From Microbacterium marinilacus (GTDB lineage Bacteria > Actinomycetota > Actinomycetes > Actinomycetales > Microbacteriaceae), in assembly GCF_019753765.1 (NCBI RefSeq), contig NZ_JAIJZW010000001.1, positions 592,565 to 656,564 of the forward strand: 64,000 nt of DNA. Reading direction: 5' to 3'. The translations under genes were made by a program, and so were the position numbers. Numbering within the stretch: the stretch's first letter is position 1; each line of letters begins with the position of its first letter. Positions 16,704-25,140 of the stretch are shown in pieces. The notes under the pieces were generated by a model, which was given only the letters and a program-made list of their open reading frames with translations, was not told the DNA's origin and did not search any database.

Positions 16704-16749
16704 AGTGTGGCCGAGCGCCGCTGAAGCCGTGCTGAAGCGGGGCTGAAGC
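16704..16749 (-). promoter_or_regulatory. Response-regulator gene promoter with three 11 bp direct repeats
   Basis: CTGAAGC (plus-strand sense) starts at 16721, 16732 and 16743, an exact 11 bp period that suits tandem binding of an OmpR-type dimer. The minus-strand -10 CACACT (16709-16704) is 11 bp from the nearest repeat and 6 nt from the ATG. All these distances equal those at the PepSY promoter. Confidence 0.78.
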
Positions 16750-16823
16750 ACCGGGCGCGCCCCGCGCACGGGCCCGGTGACGCGACCCATTGCGGTCGGC
16801 GGCGCGCGGCGTGACCATGTGGC

Positions 16824-17417
16824 ATGGGCACTCTCAGCTACACCGCGATCATGTCGATCGACGGCTATGCCGCCGACGCCGACGGGGACTTCCAATGGGC
16901 GGCGCCGGGCGACGACGTGTTCCGGTTCCACGTCGACCGGCTCGACGCGGTGTCGACCGAGGTGCTGGGGCGTCGCACGTACGAGCTCATGCGGTACTGG
17001 GAGACCGACCCGGACGACGGCTCCTGGAGCGACGACGAGCACGAGTTCGCGCGGCGATGGCGCGGGCTGGACCTCGTCGTGGCGTCCTCCACGCTCGCCG
17101 CCCGAGGCGACGCGTCGCACCGTGCGCGCGTCGTCGGCGACCTGAGCCTGTCCGCGCTCCACGACATCGTCGACGAGTCGCGCGGCGAGGTCGAGATCTT
17201 CGGGCCCACCACGGCCGCAGCAGCGATCCGCGCCGGCGTGGTCAGCGACTACCGGCTCGTGATCGTCCCGAAGGTCGTCGGAGGCGGCCTGCGCGCCATA
17301 CCCGACGGTGCGCGTCTGGATCTCCAGCTCGCGCAGCGGCGCGCCTTCGAGAACGGCACCGTCCTGCTCCACTACCGATCGGCCGACGCATCGTCCGCGT
17401 GGCCTGAGGCGTCCTGA
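16824..17417 (+). CDS. Dihydrofolate reductase/RibD C-terminal-family protein
   Basis: This 197-residue cytosolic protein has the fold of the RibD reductase domain and dihydrofolate reductase. Visible marks are the opening strand LSYTAIMSIDGYAAD, the LGRRTYELM loop (about 49-57), VEIFGPTTAAAAI in place of the NADPH-binding GG motif, and the YRLVIVPKVVGGGLRAI stretch. Stand-alone members are common in actinobacteria and mostly have no assigned substrate. It is not part of a riboflavin or folate operon here. The ATG at 16824 directly precedes the first strand. Confidence 0.82.
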   Translation: MGTLSYTAIMSIDGYAADADGDFQWAAPGDDVFRFHVDRLDAVSTEVLGRRTYELMRYWETDPDDGSWSDDEHEFARRWRGLDLVVASSTLAARGDASHRARVVGDLSLSALHDIVDESRGEVEIFGPTTAAAAIRAGVVSDYRLVIVPKVVGGGLRAIPDGARLDLQLAQRRAFENGTVLLHYRSADASSAWPEAS

Positions 17418-17534
17418 TCCGGGCACGTCTGCCGCCTCCGGCCGACGCTCGCCCGTTCGATACGCTCTCTGCGGGCCCGCCGCCGCACGGGTCGCCGTAA
17501 CGTTCTCGAGCGGAGAGGACACCGATCAGTCGCC

Positions 17535-18158
17535 ATGACGCACGTTCAGGACGGCCCTCCGCGATCCGCGCCACACAGACGTCGGTGGTGGATCGGCGCA
17601 GCGCTCGCCGTGGGCGTCCTCCTGGTCGTGCTGTCCCTGGTCCTTCCCGCTCTGCTGGGTGGTCGGCTCTGGGTCTCGAGCGGTCGTCATGTCGAGATCA
17701 GCGACCCGCGGTTCGCGATCGACCTCAGGGTGCCCGACCGCCTCACCATCACGCGGGTCTCCGCCCGTCCTGATGCCGACGGGTGCGCGACCGCGAGGTA
17801 CTCGTTCGGCAGCGATCTCACGCTGGAGGCGCACTCGTCCGCATGCGCCGGCCTCGAGCAGGGGCCTCGAGCGAACGGCTCCCACGGCGTGTACGTGTCG
17901 CTGGAGGACGTCGCCGAGCCCCGGGAAGCGGCAGAGGTGCAGACCCGGCTCGGCCCCGCCCAGGTGTTCGTGCAGCAGTACACGGAGTGCACCAACCTCT
18001 GCCGCGACTTCGAGGAGCCCGTCGCGATCATCTCCCTGGACGACCCCGACGACGCCTCCTACCCCTCGCTCGTGCTGCGCAGCGACAGGGGCGAGCTGTC
18101 GCGTGACGAGCTGACGGAGATCGTCACCTCCCTGCGTGCGTTGGAGGGGGACGGATGA
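17535..18158 (+). CDS. Membrane-anchored protein, unknown function
   Basis: The 207 residues contain one N-terminal membrane helix (about 19-42, IGAALAVGVLLVVLSLVLPALL) after a basic tail (HRRRWW), and an external domain of about 160 residues with four cysteines (DGCAT, HSSACAG, TECTNLCRDF) that could make disulfides outside the cell. I do not recognise the domain. A TACGCT box at 17461-17466 may be the promoter. The next gene starts at an ATGA overlap, so the two are coupled and probably work together in the membrane. Confidence 0.65.
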   Translation: MTHVQDGPPRSAPHRRRWWIGAALAVGVLLVVLSLVLPALLGGRLWVSSGRHVEISDPRFAIDLRVPDRLTITRVSARPDADGCATARYSFGSDLTLEAHSSACAGLEQGPRANGSHGVYVSLEDVAEPREAAEVQTRLGPAQVFVQQYTECTNLCRDFEEPVAIISLDDPDDASYPSLVLRSDRGELSRDELTEIVTSLRALEGDG

Positions 18159-18847
18159 CGACGGACGATCGGAGAGCGGTCGGCCCCCGGGTCGGGCGGA
18201 TCCTGCAGCAGCTGGAGGCCGCCGGGGGAGTGTCGGTGCCCGGCGCACCCGCCGGCGCGACGGCGCGCTGGCTGCGCCGCCGCACCGCGATGTACGCCGC
18301 CTGCGTCGGGGCGATCACGGTCGGCGCCGTCGCGCTGGCCACGGGGCTGCTGCTGCGCGACGACGGCGTGTGGGCGCTGCTGATCCTCTTCGGGGCGTTC
18401 CTCGGGTTCGTCGGTCTCGCCGGCGTGGGCGGACTCGCACTCGCGTCGCGCCTGCTGCGCGGGCGGCTGCGGGCCGAGAGGGAGCCGGTGAGCCTGGACC
18501 CCCGCGGCGTCACCCTGCGTGGCATCGGTCCGATCCCCTGGAGCCACCTCCTGCCACCCGAACGGCGCCAGGTGCGGGTGAAGAACGACATCGGCGGCCG
18601 ATGCACCGTCATGCCGCTCACCCCGGTGGGACACGCGGTGGTCAACCGGCAGGCCGGCTGGTGGGCGAACCGGGTGGGGCCCAAGCCCTACCTGCGCCCG
18701 GACATCCCGTACCTGCTGCTGCCCGGCGTCGAGGGGCTGACGGAGGGCGAGGCGCTGCAGCTGTTCGCCTCCGCGCATCAGCGGTTCGCCTCCGCGGTCG
18801 TGCCACACCATACGCCCGACGACGGTCGCCGCAGCTCGGGGCTCTGA
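18155..18847 (+). CDS. Two-helix membrane protein, unknown function
   Basis: The 230-residue protein has a short N-terminal region, two membrane helices (about 45-69 and 73-98), and a cytoplasmic C-terminal domain beginning with RAEREPVSLDPRGVTLRGIGPIPWSHL. That pattern of a short strand with W after I-P resembles bacterial PH-like domains, but I cannot confirm it. The ATG overlaps the upstream stop (ATGA). A hairpin 35 bp after the stop closes the two-gene unit. Confidence 0.65.
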   Translation: MTTDDRRAVGPRVGRILQQLEAAGGVSVPGAPAGATARWLRRRTAMYAACVGAITVGAVALATGLLLRDDGVWALLILFGAFLGFVGLAGVGGLALASRLLRGRLRAEREPVSLDPRGVTLRGIGPIPWSHLLPPERRQVRVKNDIGGRCTVMPLTPVGHAVVNRQAGWWANRVGPKPYLRPDIPYLLLPGVEGLTEGEALQLFASAHQRFASAVVPHHTPDDGRRSSGL

Positions 18848-18882
18848 CCCGCGGGTTGCTCCGGTGATCGGGAGGAGCGGAC

Positions 18883-18909
18883 GTCTGCTCCCGCGCATCG
18901 GGAGCAGAC
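18883..18909. terminator. Terminator hairpin
   Basis: GTCTGCTCCCG pairs perfectly with CGGGAGCAGAC across the loop CGCAT. It lies 35 bp after the stop of the two-gene membrane-protein unit. No T-tract follows, as is usual in high-GC actinobacteria. Confidence 0.75.
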
Positions 18910-18993
18910 GGAGACCGCCCGGCGTCCAGGCGCTTTACTTCATCGGGATCGACCCGCGATCCCTGGCCGCAGAGCAGCAGACAGGCGACGAAG

Positions 18994-19674
18994 ATGAGCA
19001 CGCACCGCAGACCGCCGCGCGGGGCCTCCCGCCGCGTCACGATGACCGCGACCGCGGCGGTGGCGCTCCTGCTCGCCGGCGGCATCGGCGCGGCCGCCGT
19101 GTCCGGATCCCAGGAGGACGACACAACGGCGGCGGGGTTCTCCGCGCCCGTGTCCGCCGAGCCCGCGGCCGCGCCGACGTCACGGTCGACTCCCACGCCC
19201 ACGCCGACGCCCACGCCGACCCCCACACCCACGCCGATCGTGCGCGAGGAAGCGGTGATCGAGGCCGTCGCTTTCGCCGAGACGTCCGTCGACGATGCGA
19301 CTCTGCCGGTCGGGCAGAGCCAGGTCACGGTGCAGGGACGGGACGGCGAGCGGACTCTGACGTACCGGATCACCGAGCTCGACGGTGAGGAGATCGAGCG
19401 GGCGTTGGTGTCCGACGTCGTGACCACCCCGGCCGTCGACAGGGTGACCGCCGTGGGCACCTACCAGGCGCCGCCGCCTGAGCCGGAGCCCGTGGCGGAA
19501 ACGGGCGGCTGCGATCCGAACTACGCCGATGCCTGCGTGCCCGTCGCCAGCGACGTCGACTGCGCCGGCGGCAGCGGCAACGGGCCGGCGTACTTCGACG
19601 GGGTCGCCCGCGTCGTCGGCACCGATGTCTACGACCTCGATCGTGACGGCGACGGCTACGCCTGCGAGCCCTGA
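18994..19674 (+). CDS. Secreted G5- and excalibur-domain protein
   Basis: This 226-residue exported protein has a signal peptide (residues 1-37, with a hydrophobic core from about 17), a Thr-Pro repeat linker (about 66-81), a G5-like domain at about 84-150 (VREEAVIEAVAFAETSVDDA, GERTLTYRITELDGEEIER), and a C-terminal excalibur calcium-binding motif, DLDRDGDGYACEP, with the paired cysteine in DVDCAGG. G5 domains bind wall sugars, and excalibur is named for its calcium-binding loop. A role at the cell wall is inferred. The ATG at 18994 follows a purine-rich stretch. Confidence 0.82.
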   Translation: MSTHRRPPRGASRRVTMTATAAVALLLAGGIGAAAVSGSQEDDTTAAGFSAPVSAEPAAAPTSRSTPTPTPTPTPTPTPTPIVREEAVIEAVAFAETSVDDATLPVGQSQVTVQGRDGERTLTYRITELDGEEIERALVSDVVTTPAVDRVTAVGTYQAPPPEPEPVAETGGCDPNYADACVPVASDVDCAGGSGNGPAYFDGVARVVGTDVYDLDRDGDGYACEP

Positions 19675-19714
19675 GCAGCCGTGACCCGGACAGCGACCGC
19701 GCTCGCCGCAGCGG

Positions 19715-20290
19715 TCAGGGCCGAGAGGCCTCGTCGCGAAGCCGCGGCTCCACGCGCAGGGCAGGGGTGAAGCCCGCCTTGTCGGCGTAGAAGGCGCGGA
19801 TGCGGTCCATGTCGCCCGCGACGTCTCCGGTCAGCTCGATGGTCGGCCCGAGACCGGTGGTCATCGTCGTGCGGTCGACGAACCCGAGGGTGACGGGCAT
19901 GTGCGCGTCGCGGGCGATCCGGTAGAAGCCCGACTTCCAGTGGGTGTGAGCGCCGCGCGTTCCGTCGGGCGTGACGACCAGGCCGAACACCTCGCCCGCC
20001 CGCACCCGCGAGACGACCTGCGTGACGACGTCGCCCGGGTCCGAGCGGTCGACGGGGATGCCGCCCAGCGCCCGCATGACAGGCCCACGCCAGCCGTGGA
20101 ACAGGCTCTTCTTGCCGAGCCATCGCACGTCGATGCGCAGCTGCCACGCGATCGCGAGCATCAGCACGAAGTCCCAGTTCGACGTGTGCGGGGCGCCGAT
20201 GAGCACCGTGGGACGATCGGGAGCCGGCTGCGAGACGAGGGTCCAGCGGCTGAACCGCCAGAACACGCGGGCGGTCAGGCGTCGGAGCAT
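19715..20290 (-). CDS. 1-acylglycerol-3-phosphate acyltransferase-like protein
   Basis: The 191-residue protein is a PlsC-type acyltransferase. The catalytic HX4D motif is HTSNWD at 35-40, and the substrate-binding motif is PDGTRG (usually EGTR, so Glu is replaced by Asp). It has no clear membrane spans beyond the N-terminal amphipathic part. It would transfer an acyl chain onto a lysophospholipid or another acceptor at the membrane face. Compared with PlsC it is short, and this Asp form is found in a subfamily of uncertain substrate. It follows the DUF1905 gene in the same direction. Confidence 0.8.
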   Translation of the reverse strand: MLRRLTARVFWRFSRWTLVSQPAPDRPTVLIGAPHTSNWDFVLMLAIAWQLRIDVRWLGKKSLFHGWRGPVMRALGGIPVDRSDPGDVVTQVVSRVRAGEVFGLVVTPDGTRGAHTHWKSGFYRIARDAHMPVTLGFVDRTTMTTGLGPTIELTGDVAGDMDRIRAFYADKAGFTPALRVEPRLRDEASRP

Positions 20291-20395
20291 CGTCCCACCG
20301 TAGATCACCGCGGATGCGCCGCCCGAATCGAGGCTCGCGTCTCGTCCTCTGCAGCGGTTGCCCTGCTGCACCCAGGGGTTGCGGCCTCATCGCCG

Positions 20396-20689
20396 TCAGA
20401 CGATCTCGTCCGGCAGGCGCACGACCGCGGACACGAGGTCTCCGACATCGACGCGCTCGGCTCGCTGCACGGCGACTTTGATCGGGAGCAGGAAGCGACC
20501 GTCCTTCGGCCACATCGCCGTGTCGAACTCGGTGGCGCCGATGGTCGCCACGACGGGGACCTGCCCCCAGTACATCAGGCCGCGCGCCGCCGCCTTGACG
20601 TCCGCCGACGCCTCCGCCGGGAGCGGGGCGAAGACGAACGGCGCCGGCCCGCGCCACTCGATCAGCTCGGCCTCGAACCGCCACGACAT
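20396..20689 (-). CDS. DUF1905-domain protein
   Basis: This is a 97-residue cytosolic protein with the DUF1905 pattern: an opening WRFEAELIEWRGPAPFVFAPLP, then a central VPVVATIGATEFDTAMWPKDG and the ending FLLPIKVAVQRAE, followed by VGDLVSAVVRL. The domain is a small beta barrel of unknown role, sometimes fused to bacteriocin-protection (YdeI-type) domains. It lies between a penicillin-binding protein gene and an acyltransferase gene, all on the minus strand. Confidence 0.85.
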   Translation of the reverse strand: MSWRFEAELIEWRGPAPFVFAPLPAEASADVKAAARGLMYWGQVPVVATIGATEFDTAMWPKDGRFLLPIKVAVQRAERVDVGDLVSAVVRLPDEIV

Positions 20690-20723
20690 GTCGCCGAGCG
20701 TAGCGTGACGTCCTCCGCCGGGG

Positions 20724-22622
20724 TCACCAGCGCTCGAACATCGCCGCCAGCAGCGGCCCCGCCGTCACCGCGCCCGACGTCCCCGACTCGACGAACACCG
20801 CGACGGCGAGATCGCCGTGCGTCCCGACCATCCATGCATGGGTGGAGAGGTCACCCTCCTCATTCGGCTCGCCGTACTCGGCGGTGCCCGTCTTCGCGCC
20901 CACGGGCTCGCCGGGGATCCCGGCCAGGAAGGTCGCCGATCCGTCGGTGACGACCGCGCGCATCAGCTGCTGCAGCGCGTCCGCCTCCTCGGCGGTGAGC
21001 GGTTGTGCGGGGTCGGCCTCCTCGGTCCGGTCGGCGATCAGATGAGGGACGACGGTGCGCCCGGCCTGGATGGACGCCGCGACCGTCGCCATGGCCAGCG
21101 GCGTGGCGGTCACACGGCCCTGCCCGATCAGGTCGGCCGCCTTCTCGGTCTCGCCCTCCGGCTCGGGCACCTGTCCGAGGCCGGCGGGGTAGCCGAGGTC
21201 GATCTCCGCCCCCAGGCCGAGCGATGCCGCCGCTTCGGCGAGCTCGCCGTCGCCGATCCGGTCGCGCAGGCCGATCAGCGCGGTGTTGCACGAGTTGGCG
21301 ATCGCGGTGCGGAAAGAGACCTCGCCGACGGCGGCGGCCGGATAGTCGTCGTAGTTCTGGAACGTGTAGCCGTCGACCGTGAGGTCGGGCGCGCACGTCA
21401 CGACCTCGTCGAGCGTCACCCCGGCGCGCAGCAGGGCGAGGGCGGTGACCAGCTTGAAGGTGGAGCCCGGTGCGTAGGAACCCGTGGTCGCGATGTTCCC
21501 ACCCTGGGCCCCCGCGCCGTTGGCCGCCGCCAGGATCTCCCCGGTCGACGGCCGGATCGCGACGATGGCGCTCGCGGGCGGCTCGTCGCCGAGGGTCGCA
21601 AGGATCTCCTCGGCACCGGTCTGCATCGCCGTGTCGAGCGTGAGCACGAGGGGCTCGGGGTCCGTGCCGTCCCAACGGGCGATCTCGCGCCGCTCGTCTT
21701 CGGCGTCGACCGCGTCGATCACGATGTCCGGCGTGCCGCGCAGCGTGGTGTCGTGGGTGCGCTGCAGGCCCGAGAGCCCGACGCGGTCGCCTGCCTGCAC
21801 CGCGCCCTCGGAGGCCTCGACGATCTCGGCGGTCGCATCGCCGACCACGCCCAGCACCTCGCGGGCGAACGTGCGCGTGGGCGCCAGCGGCAAGGCGTCC
21901 TCGACCACCAGGGCGCCGGGAATGCTGTCGAAGTCGTCGCTCACGTGGAGGTGCTCCTCGCCCTCTCGCACGACGAGCGCCTCCACGAACGCCTCGGTGC
22001 CCGCCGCCTCGGCCGTGGCGCGGAACGCGGCGGGGTCGATGCCGACGGCGGTGGCGATGCGCTCGGCCGAGTCGCCCACCTGCTCGGCCTCGATCCGCGT
22101 CTTGTCCAGGCCGAAGCGGCCCACGGGCCGCTCGGTGACGATCGGCTCGTCGCCGGCGCCGAGGATGTCCGCGCGCTCGTCGAAGCGGCGGCTGATCTCG
22201 ATCGTCTCGTCCGCCGCCAGCTCCGGCAGGAACGTCGACGGGGTCCACTCGACCGCCCAGCTCTCCTCGCCCTCGACGAGCGCGGCCGTGGTGTCGTACG
22301 TCCACTCGTTGCCCTCGACGTCCCACGCCCAATGCAGCACCACGGTGCCCTCCGAGCCGTCGCGCTCGACCTCGTCGGCCGTCACCGAGACGTCGTAGCC
22401 GCTCAGAGGCGACACCTGCTGCTCGAAGGTCGCTGCGGCGTCCGCATCCGTGAGCGGCGCGCCCTCCAGCGTGTGCGACGAGAGCGCAGCGGTGAGGTCG
22501 TCGACGGCGGCGCGCGCAGCCTCCTCGCTGGCGTTCGAGCATGCGCTGAGCGGCAGCAGTAGAAGGACGAGGGCCGCGGCGGCGACGGGCTTCAGACGGA
22601 CAGGCTTCAGCGCGAGGGGCAT
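20724..22622 (-). CDS. Class B penicillin-binding protein, lipoprotein type
   Basis: This is a peptidoglycan transpeptidase that cross-links stem peptides outside the membrane. The signal peptide ends in a lipobox LSAC with Cys28, so it is lipid-anchored. An NTF2-like N-terminal domain of the MecA kind (about 30-140) comes first, then a dimerisation domain, and a transpeptidase domain with STFK at 387-390 (nucleophile S387), SCN at 444-446 and KTGT at 577-580. The length of 632 residues matches MecA/PBP2a-like proteins of actinobacteria. That family includes low-affinity enzymes, but resistance cannot be judged from this. The ATG at 22622 is followed by another in-frame possibility further in. 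Confidence 0.92.
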   Translation of the reverse strand: MPLALKPVRLKPVAAAALVLLLLPLSACSNASEEAARAAVDDLTAALSSHTLEGAPLTDADAAATFEQQVSPLSGYDVSVTADEVERDGSEGTVVLHWAWDVEGNEWTYDTTAALVEGEESWAVEWTPSTFLPELAADETIEISRRFDERADILGAGDEPIVTERPVGRFGLDKTRIEAEQVGDSAERIATAVGIDPAAFRATAEAAGTEAFVEALVVREGEEHLHVSDDFDSIPGALVVEDALPLAPTRTFAREVLGVVGDATAEIVEASEGAVQAGDRVGLSGLQRTHDTTLRGTPDIVIDAVDAEDERREIARWDGTDPEPLVLTLDTAMQTGAEEILATLGDEPPASAIVAIRPSTGEILAAANGAGAQGGNIATTGSYAPGSTFKLVTALALLRAGVTLDEVVTCAPDLTVDGYTFQNYDDYPAAAVGEVSFRTAIANSCNTALIGLRDRIGDGELAEAAASLGLGAEIDLGYPAGLGQVPEPEGETEKAADLIGQGRVTATPLAMATVAASIQAGRTVVPHLIADRTEEADPAQPLTAEEADALQQLMRAVVTDGSATFLAGIPGEPVGAKTGTAEYGEPNEEGDLSTHAWMVGTHGDLAVAVFVESGTSGAVTAGPLLAAMFERW

Positions 22623-22807
22623 GGGACTCAGGATCCTTCCGACAAGCCACGGGGGTGCACCGCCATCCTGGCAGGCCGACAGGCGGACGCGCGCGCGGAG
22701 GGCGCGCCGCGACCTGCGCGCGCGTGCGACAGCGGCACCCGTAGACCGCGTTGGGACGGCGTCGCAACCCCTGGCGTCTCCCGGCGGGCCCGGCGTACGT
22801 TCGCGGC

Positions 22808-23038
22808 ATGACTCTCGACACCATGCTCGCCGCGGACATCGAACAGCAGCTCAAGCCCCTGGACGAGGAAGGACGCGCGCAGTTCCTGGTCGACCTCGTC
22901 GAGGTCGTCCATCGGTACGCGTCGTCGACGGCGGTCGGCGAGGCGCAGGTGGACGACCGCGAGAGTGAAGGCCTCGGCGAGGTGCTGGCTGCGGCGAAGC
23001 GCCACGCCGACGCCGTGCGAGACCGCGGCGACGCCTGA
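22808..23038 (+). CDS. Small acidic protein, unknown function
   Basis: A 76-residue protein with no membrane helix, predicted mostly helical: MTLDTMLAADIEQQLKPL, then a repeating LVDLVEVVHRY stretch and an acidic, Ala-rich end. A TACGTT box at 22796-22801 ends 6 nt before the ATG at 22808, so the start and a leaderless mRNA support each other. It is convergent with the flavin-binding protein gene. I do not recognise the family. Confidence 0.6.
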   Translation: MTLDTMLAADIEQQLKPLDEEGRAQFLVDLVEVVHRYASSTAVGEAQVDDRESEGLGEVLAAAKRHADAVRDRGDA

Positions 23039-23053
23039 CGCTCGACCGCGCCG

Positions 23054-23470
23054 TCAGAAGTCGGCGTGGTCGTCGCGTCGGCGCTGCACACGCCTGCCCG
23101 ACACCGTCGCCGGCGAGAAGCGCAGGTGAAGCGGACGGGACCCGCCCGCCCACGGCACCACACGGGACGCACCAGCGATGGACGACGCCTCCTCCTCGGC
23201 CATCGCGACGACCGAGCCGCTCATCAGCACGCTCCAGCCGGCCCCGCGGCTGGCGTCGTGGAAGTCGACCTCGAAGGAGACGGGACCTTCGCCGTCCGCC
23301 AGCGACGACAGCACCCCGTCGGGAGAGGTGCGCACCACCACGTCTCCGTCGTGGAGCAGGTAGTTGACGGGGATGATCTGGACGCGGTGCTGGTAGACGA
23401 AGCCCAGCCGGCCCACCGTCGTCGTCGGCAGAAGCTGCCTGCACTCGTGCTCGCTCAGCGTGATGATCAT
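23054..23470 (-). CDS. Pyridoxamine 5'-phosphate oxidase-family protein
   Basis: The 138-residue protein is a split-barrel flavin- or F420-binding fold. Its opening, HECRQLLPTTTVGRLGFVYQHRVQIIPVNYLLHDGDVVVRT, is typical of the small actinobacterial members, and the later FEVDFHDASRGAGWSVLMSG stretch follows the usual pattern. Substrate and cofactor (FMN, F420 or heme) cannot be told apart here. The very C-terminal QRRRDDHADF is basic then acidic and probably disordered. It is convergent with the 76-residue gene. Confidence 0.82.
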   Translation of the reverse strand: MIITLSEHECRQLLPTTTVGRLGFVYQHRVQIIPVNYLLHDGDVVVRTSPDGVLSSLADGEGPVSFEVDFHDASRGAGWSVLMSGSVVAMAEEEASSIAGASRVVPWAGGSRPLHLRFSPATVSGRRVQRRRDDHADF

Positions 23471-23571
23471 CGCTCATCCTCCTCGCGCCCGGGACGGGCC
23501 CGCGACCCTGCGGTGACTCGATGGTACGTCCGCGGGCCCACCATGGCGCTGCTCGGACCGCGTGCCTCGGG

Positions 23572-24282
23572 TCAGAGCAGTCCCGCGTCGACGAGGGCGT
23601 CGAGCACTCGCCGCGCGTACTCGCCGTGCCCGTCGGCGGTGAGGTGCACCCCGTCCGACCCGACGGGCAGGTCCCAGCCGAGCGTGGAGACGTACGTGAG
23701 GCCACGCTCCTGCGCGAGCCGCGAGAGGACGGCGTCCACCTCGTCCTCGTCATCGTGGCCGGGCACGTCGAGGGGGCCGATCACGGCGACACCCGGCGCG
23801 CTCGACGCGGCGTCGAGCACCGCGGCCGCGGCCCGCTCGACGTCGTCGGGCCCGACGTGGACGTCGTTGAGGCCGCCCTGGATGACGAGGAAGCCGTCTG
23901 CCCTCGTCGCCTCGCGCACCAGGGGGTCGATGCGCGTGCCGAAGGCGTCCGCCCCGCACTGCCCGTCGTTGACGAAGCCGGTGGAAGGCACCGCGTCGAG
24001 CAGCAGCGTGAGCTGCGGATCGAGCGCGACGAGCCGATCGGTCCACCGGCTGCCACGGTCGGATGCCTCGTCGCCGGCCGAGTACGAGTCGCCGAGCACG
24101 GCGATCGTGCGCTCTCCGTCGCCGAGCGTCTCGATCTTCCCGTAGCGCTGCTCGTAGGCCTCGAAGCCGTCGCACGGAGTGCCAGCCGGGGCGTCGGAGA
24201 GCGCGGCGGCGACCACGGCCGTCCCCGCCGCGACGACGACCGCCGCACCGAGGGCGGACAGCACGATCCGGGAACGACGCAT
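23572..24282 (-). CDS. Secreted SGNH/GDSL hydrolase
   Basis: The 236-residue protein has an N-terminal membrane or signal helix (residues 7-28) and an SGNH esterase domain. Block I is GDSYSAGD with nucleophile S66, the block III Asn is in QGGLNDVHVG, and the catalytic Asp-His pair is in SDGVHLTADGH near the C-terminus. It would cleave an ester outside the cell, for example on a polysaccharide or lipid. The pair C37 and C109 (TPCDGF, GQCGAD) may form a disulfide. The gene stands alone. Confidence 0.88.
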   Translation of the reverse strand: MRRSRIVLSALGAAVVVAAGTAVVAAALSDAPAGTPCDGFEAYEQRYGKIETLGDGERTIAVLGDSYSAGDEASDRGSRWTDRLVALDPQLTLLLDAVPSTGFVNDGQCGADAFGTRIDPLVREATRADGFLVIQGGLNDVHVGPDDVERAAAAVLDAASSAPGVAVIGPLDVPGHDDEDEVDAVLSRLAQERGLTYVSTLGWDLPVGSDGVHLTADGHGEYARRVLDALVDAGLL

Positions 24283-24475
24283 CAGACCACCCTCTCGCGC
24301 GCCGCCTCACCGAACCCTGAACGCGGCGTCCACCACGCGCACCCTCCGCGTGTCCTCACGCGGCGGCGAACGGGCGCCGACGGCGGCGCTGTCAACCCCC
24401 GCGCGCGATCGCCGGCCAGGGCGTTGAGTAAGGAGCATGCCGCGGCTCGCGCGGCCCAAGAACCTGGAGGCACCC

Positions 24476-25084
24476 ATGCTCCGCGCCCTCGCGCTCAACT
24501 GCACGCTCAGCCCTTCTCCCGCCCCCTCCAGCACCGCGCTGCTGAACAGCCAGGTGCTCGACGCGCTCTCGGCGCTCGGTGTCGAGGGCGAGCAGGTGCG
24601 CGTGGTGGACCACGACGTCCGCCCCGGCGTCCTCGCCGACATGGGGGACGGCGACGAGTGGCCGAAGCTGCGTCAGAAGGTGCTCGACGCCGACATCCTC
24701 GTGCTCGGCACGCCCACGTGGATGGGGCACATGTCGAGCGTCGCCCAGCGCGTGCTGGAGCGCCTGGACGCCGAGCTGTCCGAGACCGACGACGACGGGC
24801 GCCCGATCCTCGCCGGAAAGGTGGCCGTCGTGGCCGTCGTCGGCAACGAGGACGGCGCGCACGCGATCATCGCGGACGCCTTCCAGGGGCTGAACGACGT
24901 CGGGTACACGATCCCCGCCCAGGGCAGCGTGTACTGGAACGGTGAGGCGATGCAGACCGTCGACTACCGCGATCTGTCGGAGACCCCGGAGAAGGTCGCC
25001 AGCACGACGGAGACGCTCGCGCAGAACGCCGCCCATCTCGCGGCTCTGCTGGGCGAGCACGCCTACCCCGCACCGCAGGACTGA
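24476..25084 (+). CDS. Flavodoxin-fold NAD(P)H-dependent reductase
   Basis: The 202-residue cytosolic protein is an FMN reductase of the flavodoxin family: the phosphate loop LNCTLSPSPAPSSTALL follows the first strand, then ILVLGTPTWMGHMSSVAQRVLERL (about 80-103) forms the flavin-binding loop, and VAVVAVVGNEDGAHAI follows. I preferred ATG 24476 because TGGAGG lies 6 nt upstream; the ATG at 24437 has AAGGAG only 1 nt away, which is too close. It may reduce quinones or disulfides, but no partner gene is nearby. Confidence 0.82.
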   Translation: MLRALALNCTLSPSPAPSSTALLNSQVLDALSALGVEGEQVRVVDHDVRPGVLADMGDGDEWPKLRQKVLDADILVLGTPTWMGHMSSVAQRVLERLDAELSETDDDGRPILAGKVAVVAVVGNEDGAHAIIADAFQGLNDVGYTIPAQGSVYWNGEAMQTVDYRDLSETPEKVASTTETLAQNAAHLAALLGEHAYPAPQD

Positions 25085-25140
25085 GGACCGCCGGCAGCGG
25101 ACGGCCCCGATGATCGGAAAGCAGGCGTAGCATGGCGCGC

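Noticed and set aside
19190..19235. Tandem nucleotide repeat as a phase-variable microsatellite
   Set aside because: The repeat encodes a Thr-Pro linker in a secreted protein, with units of six bases that keep the frame. Length changes would not switch the gene off.
20724..22622. Mobile beta-lactam resistance determinant (mecA-like)
   Set aside because: Domain order is MecA-like, but the gene has local codon use, no mobile context and no mec regulators. Such lipoprotein PBPs are ordinary in actinobacteria.
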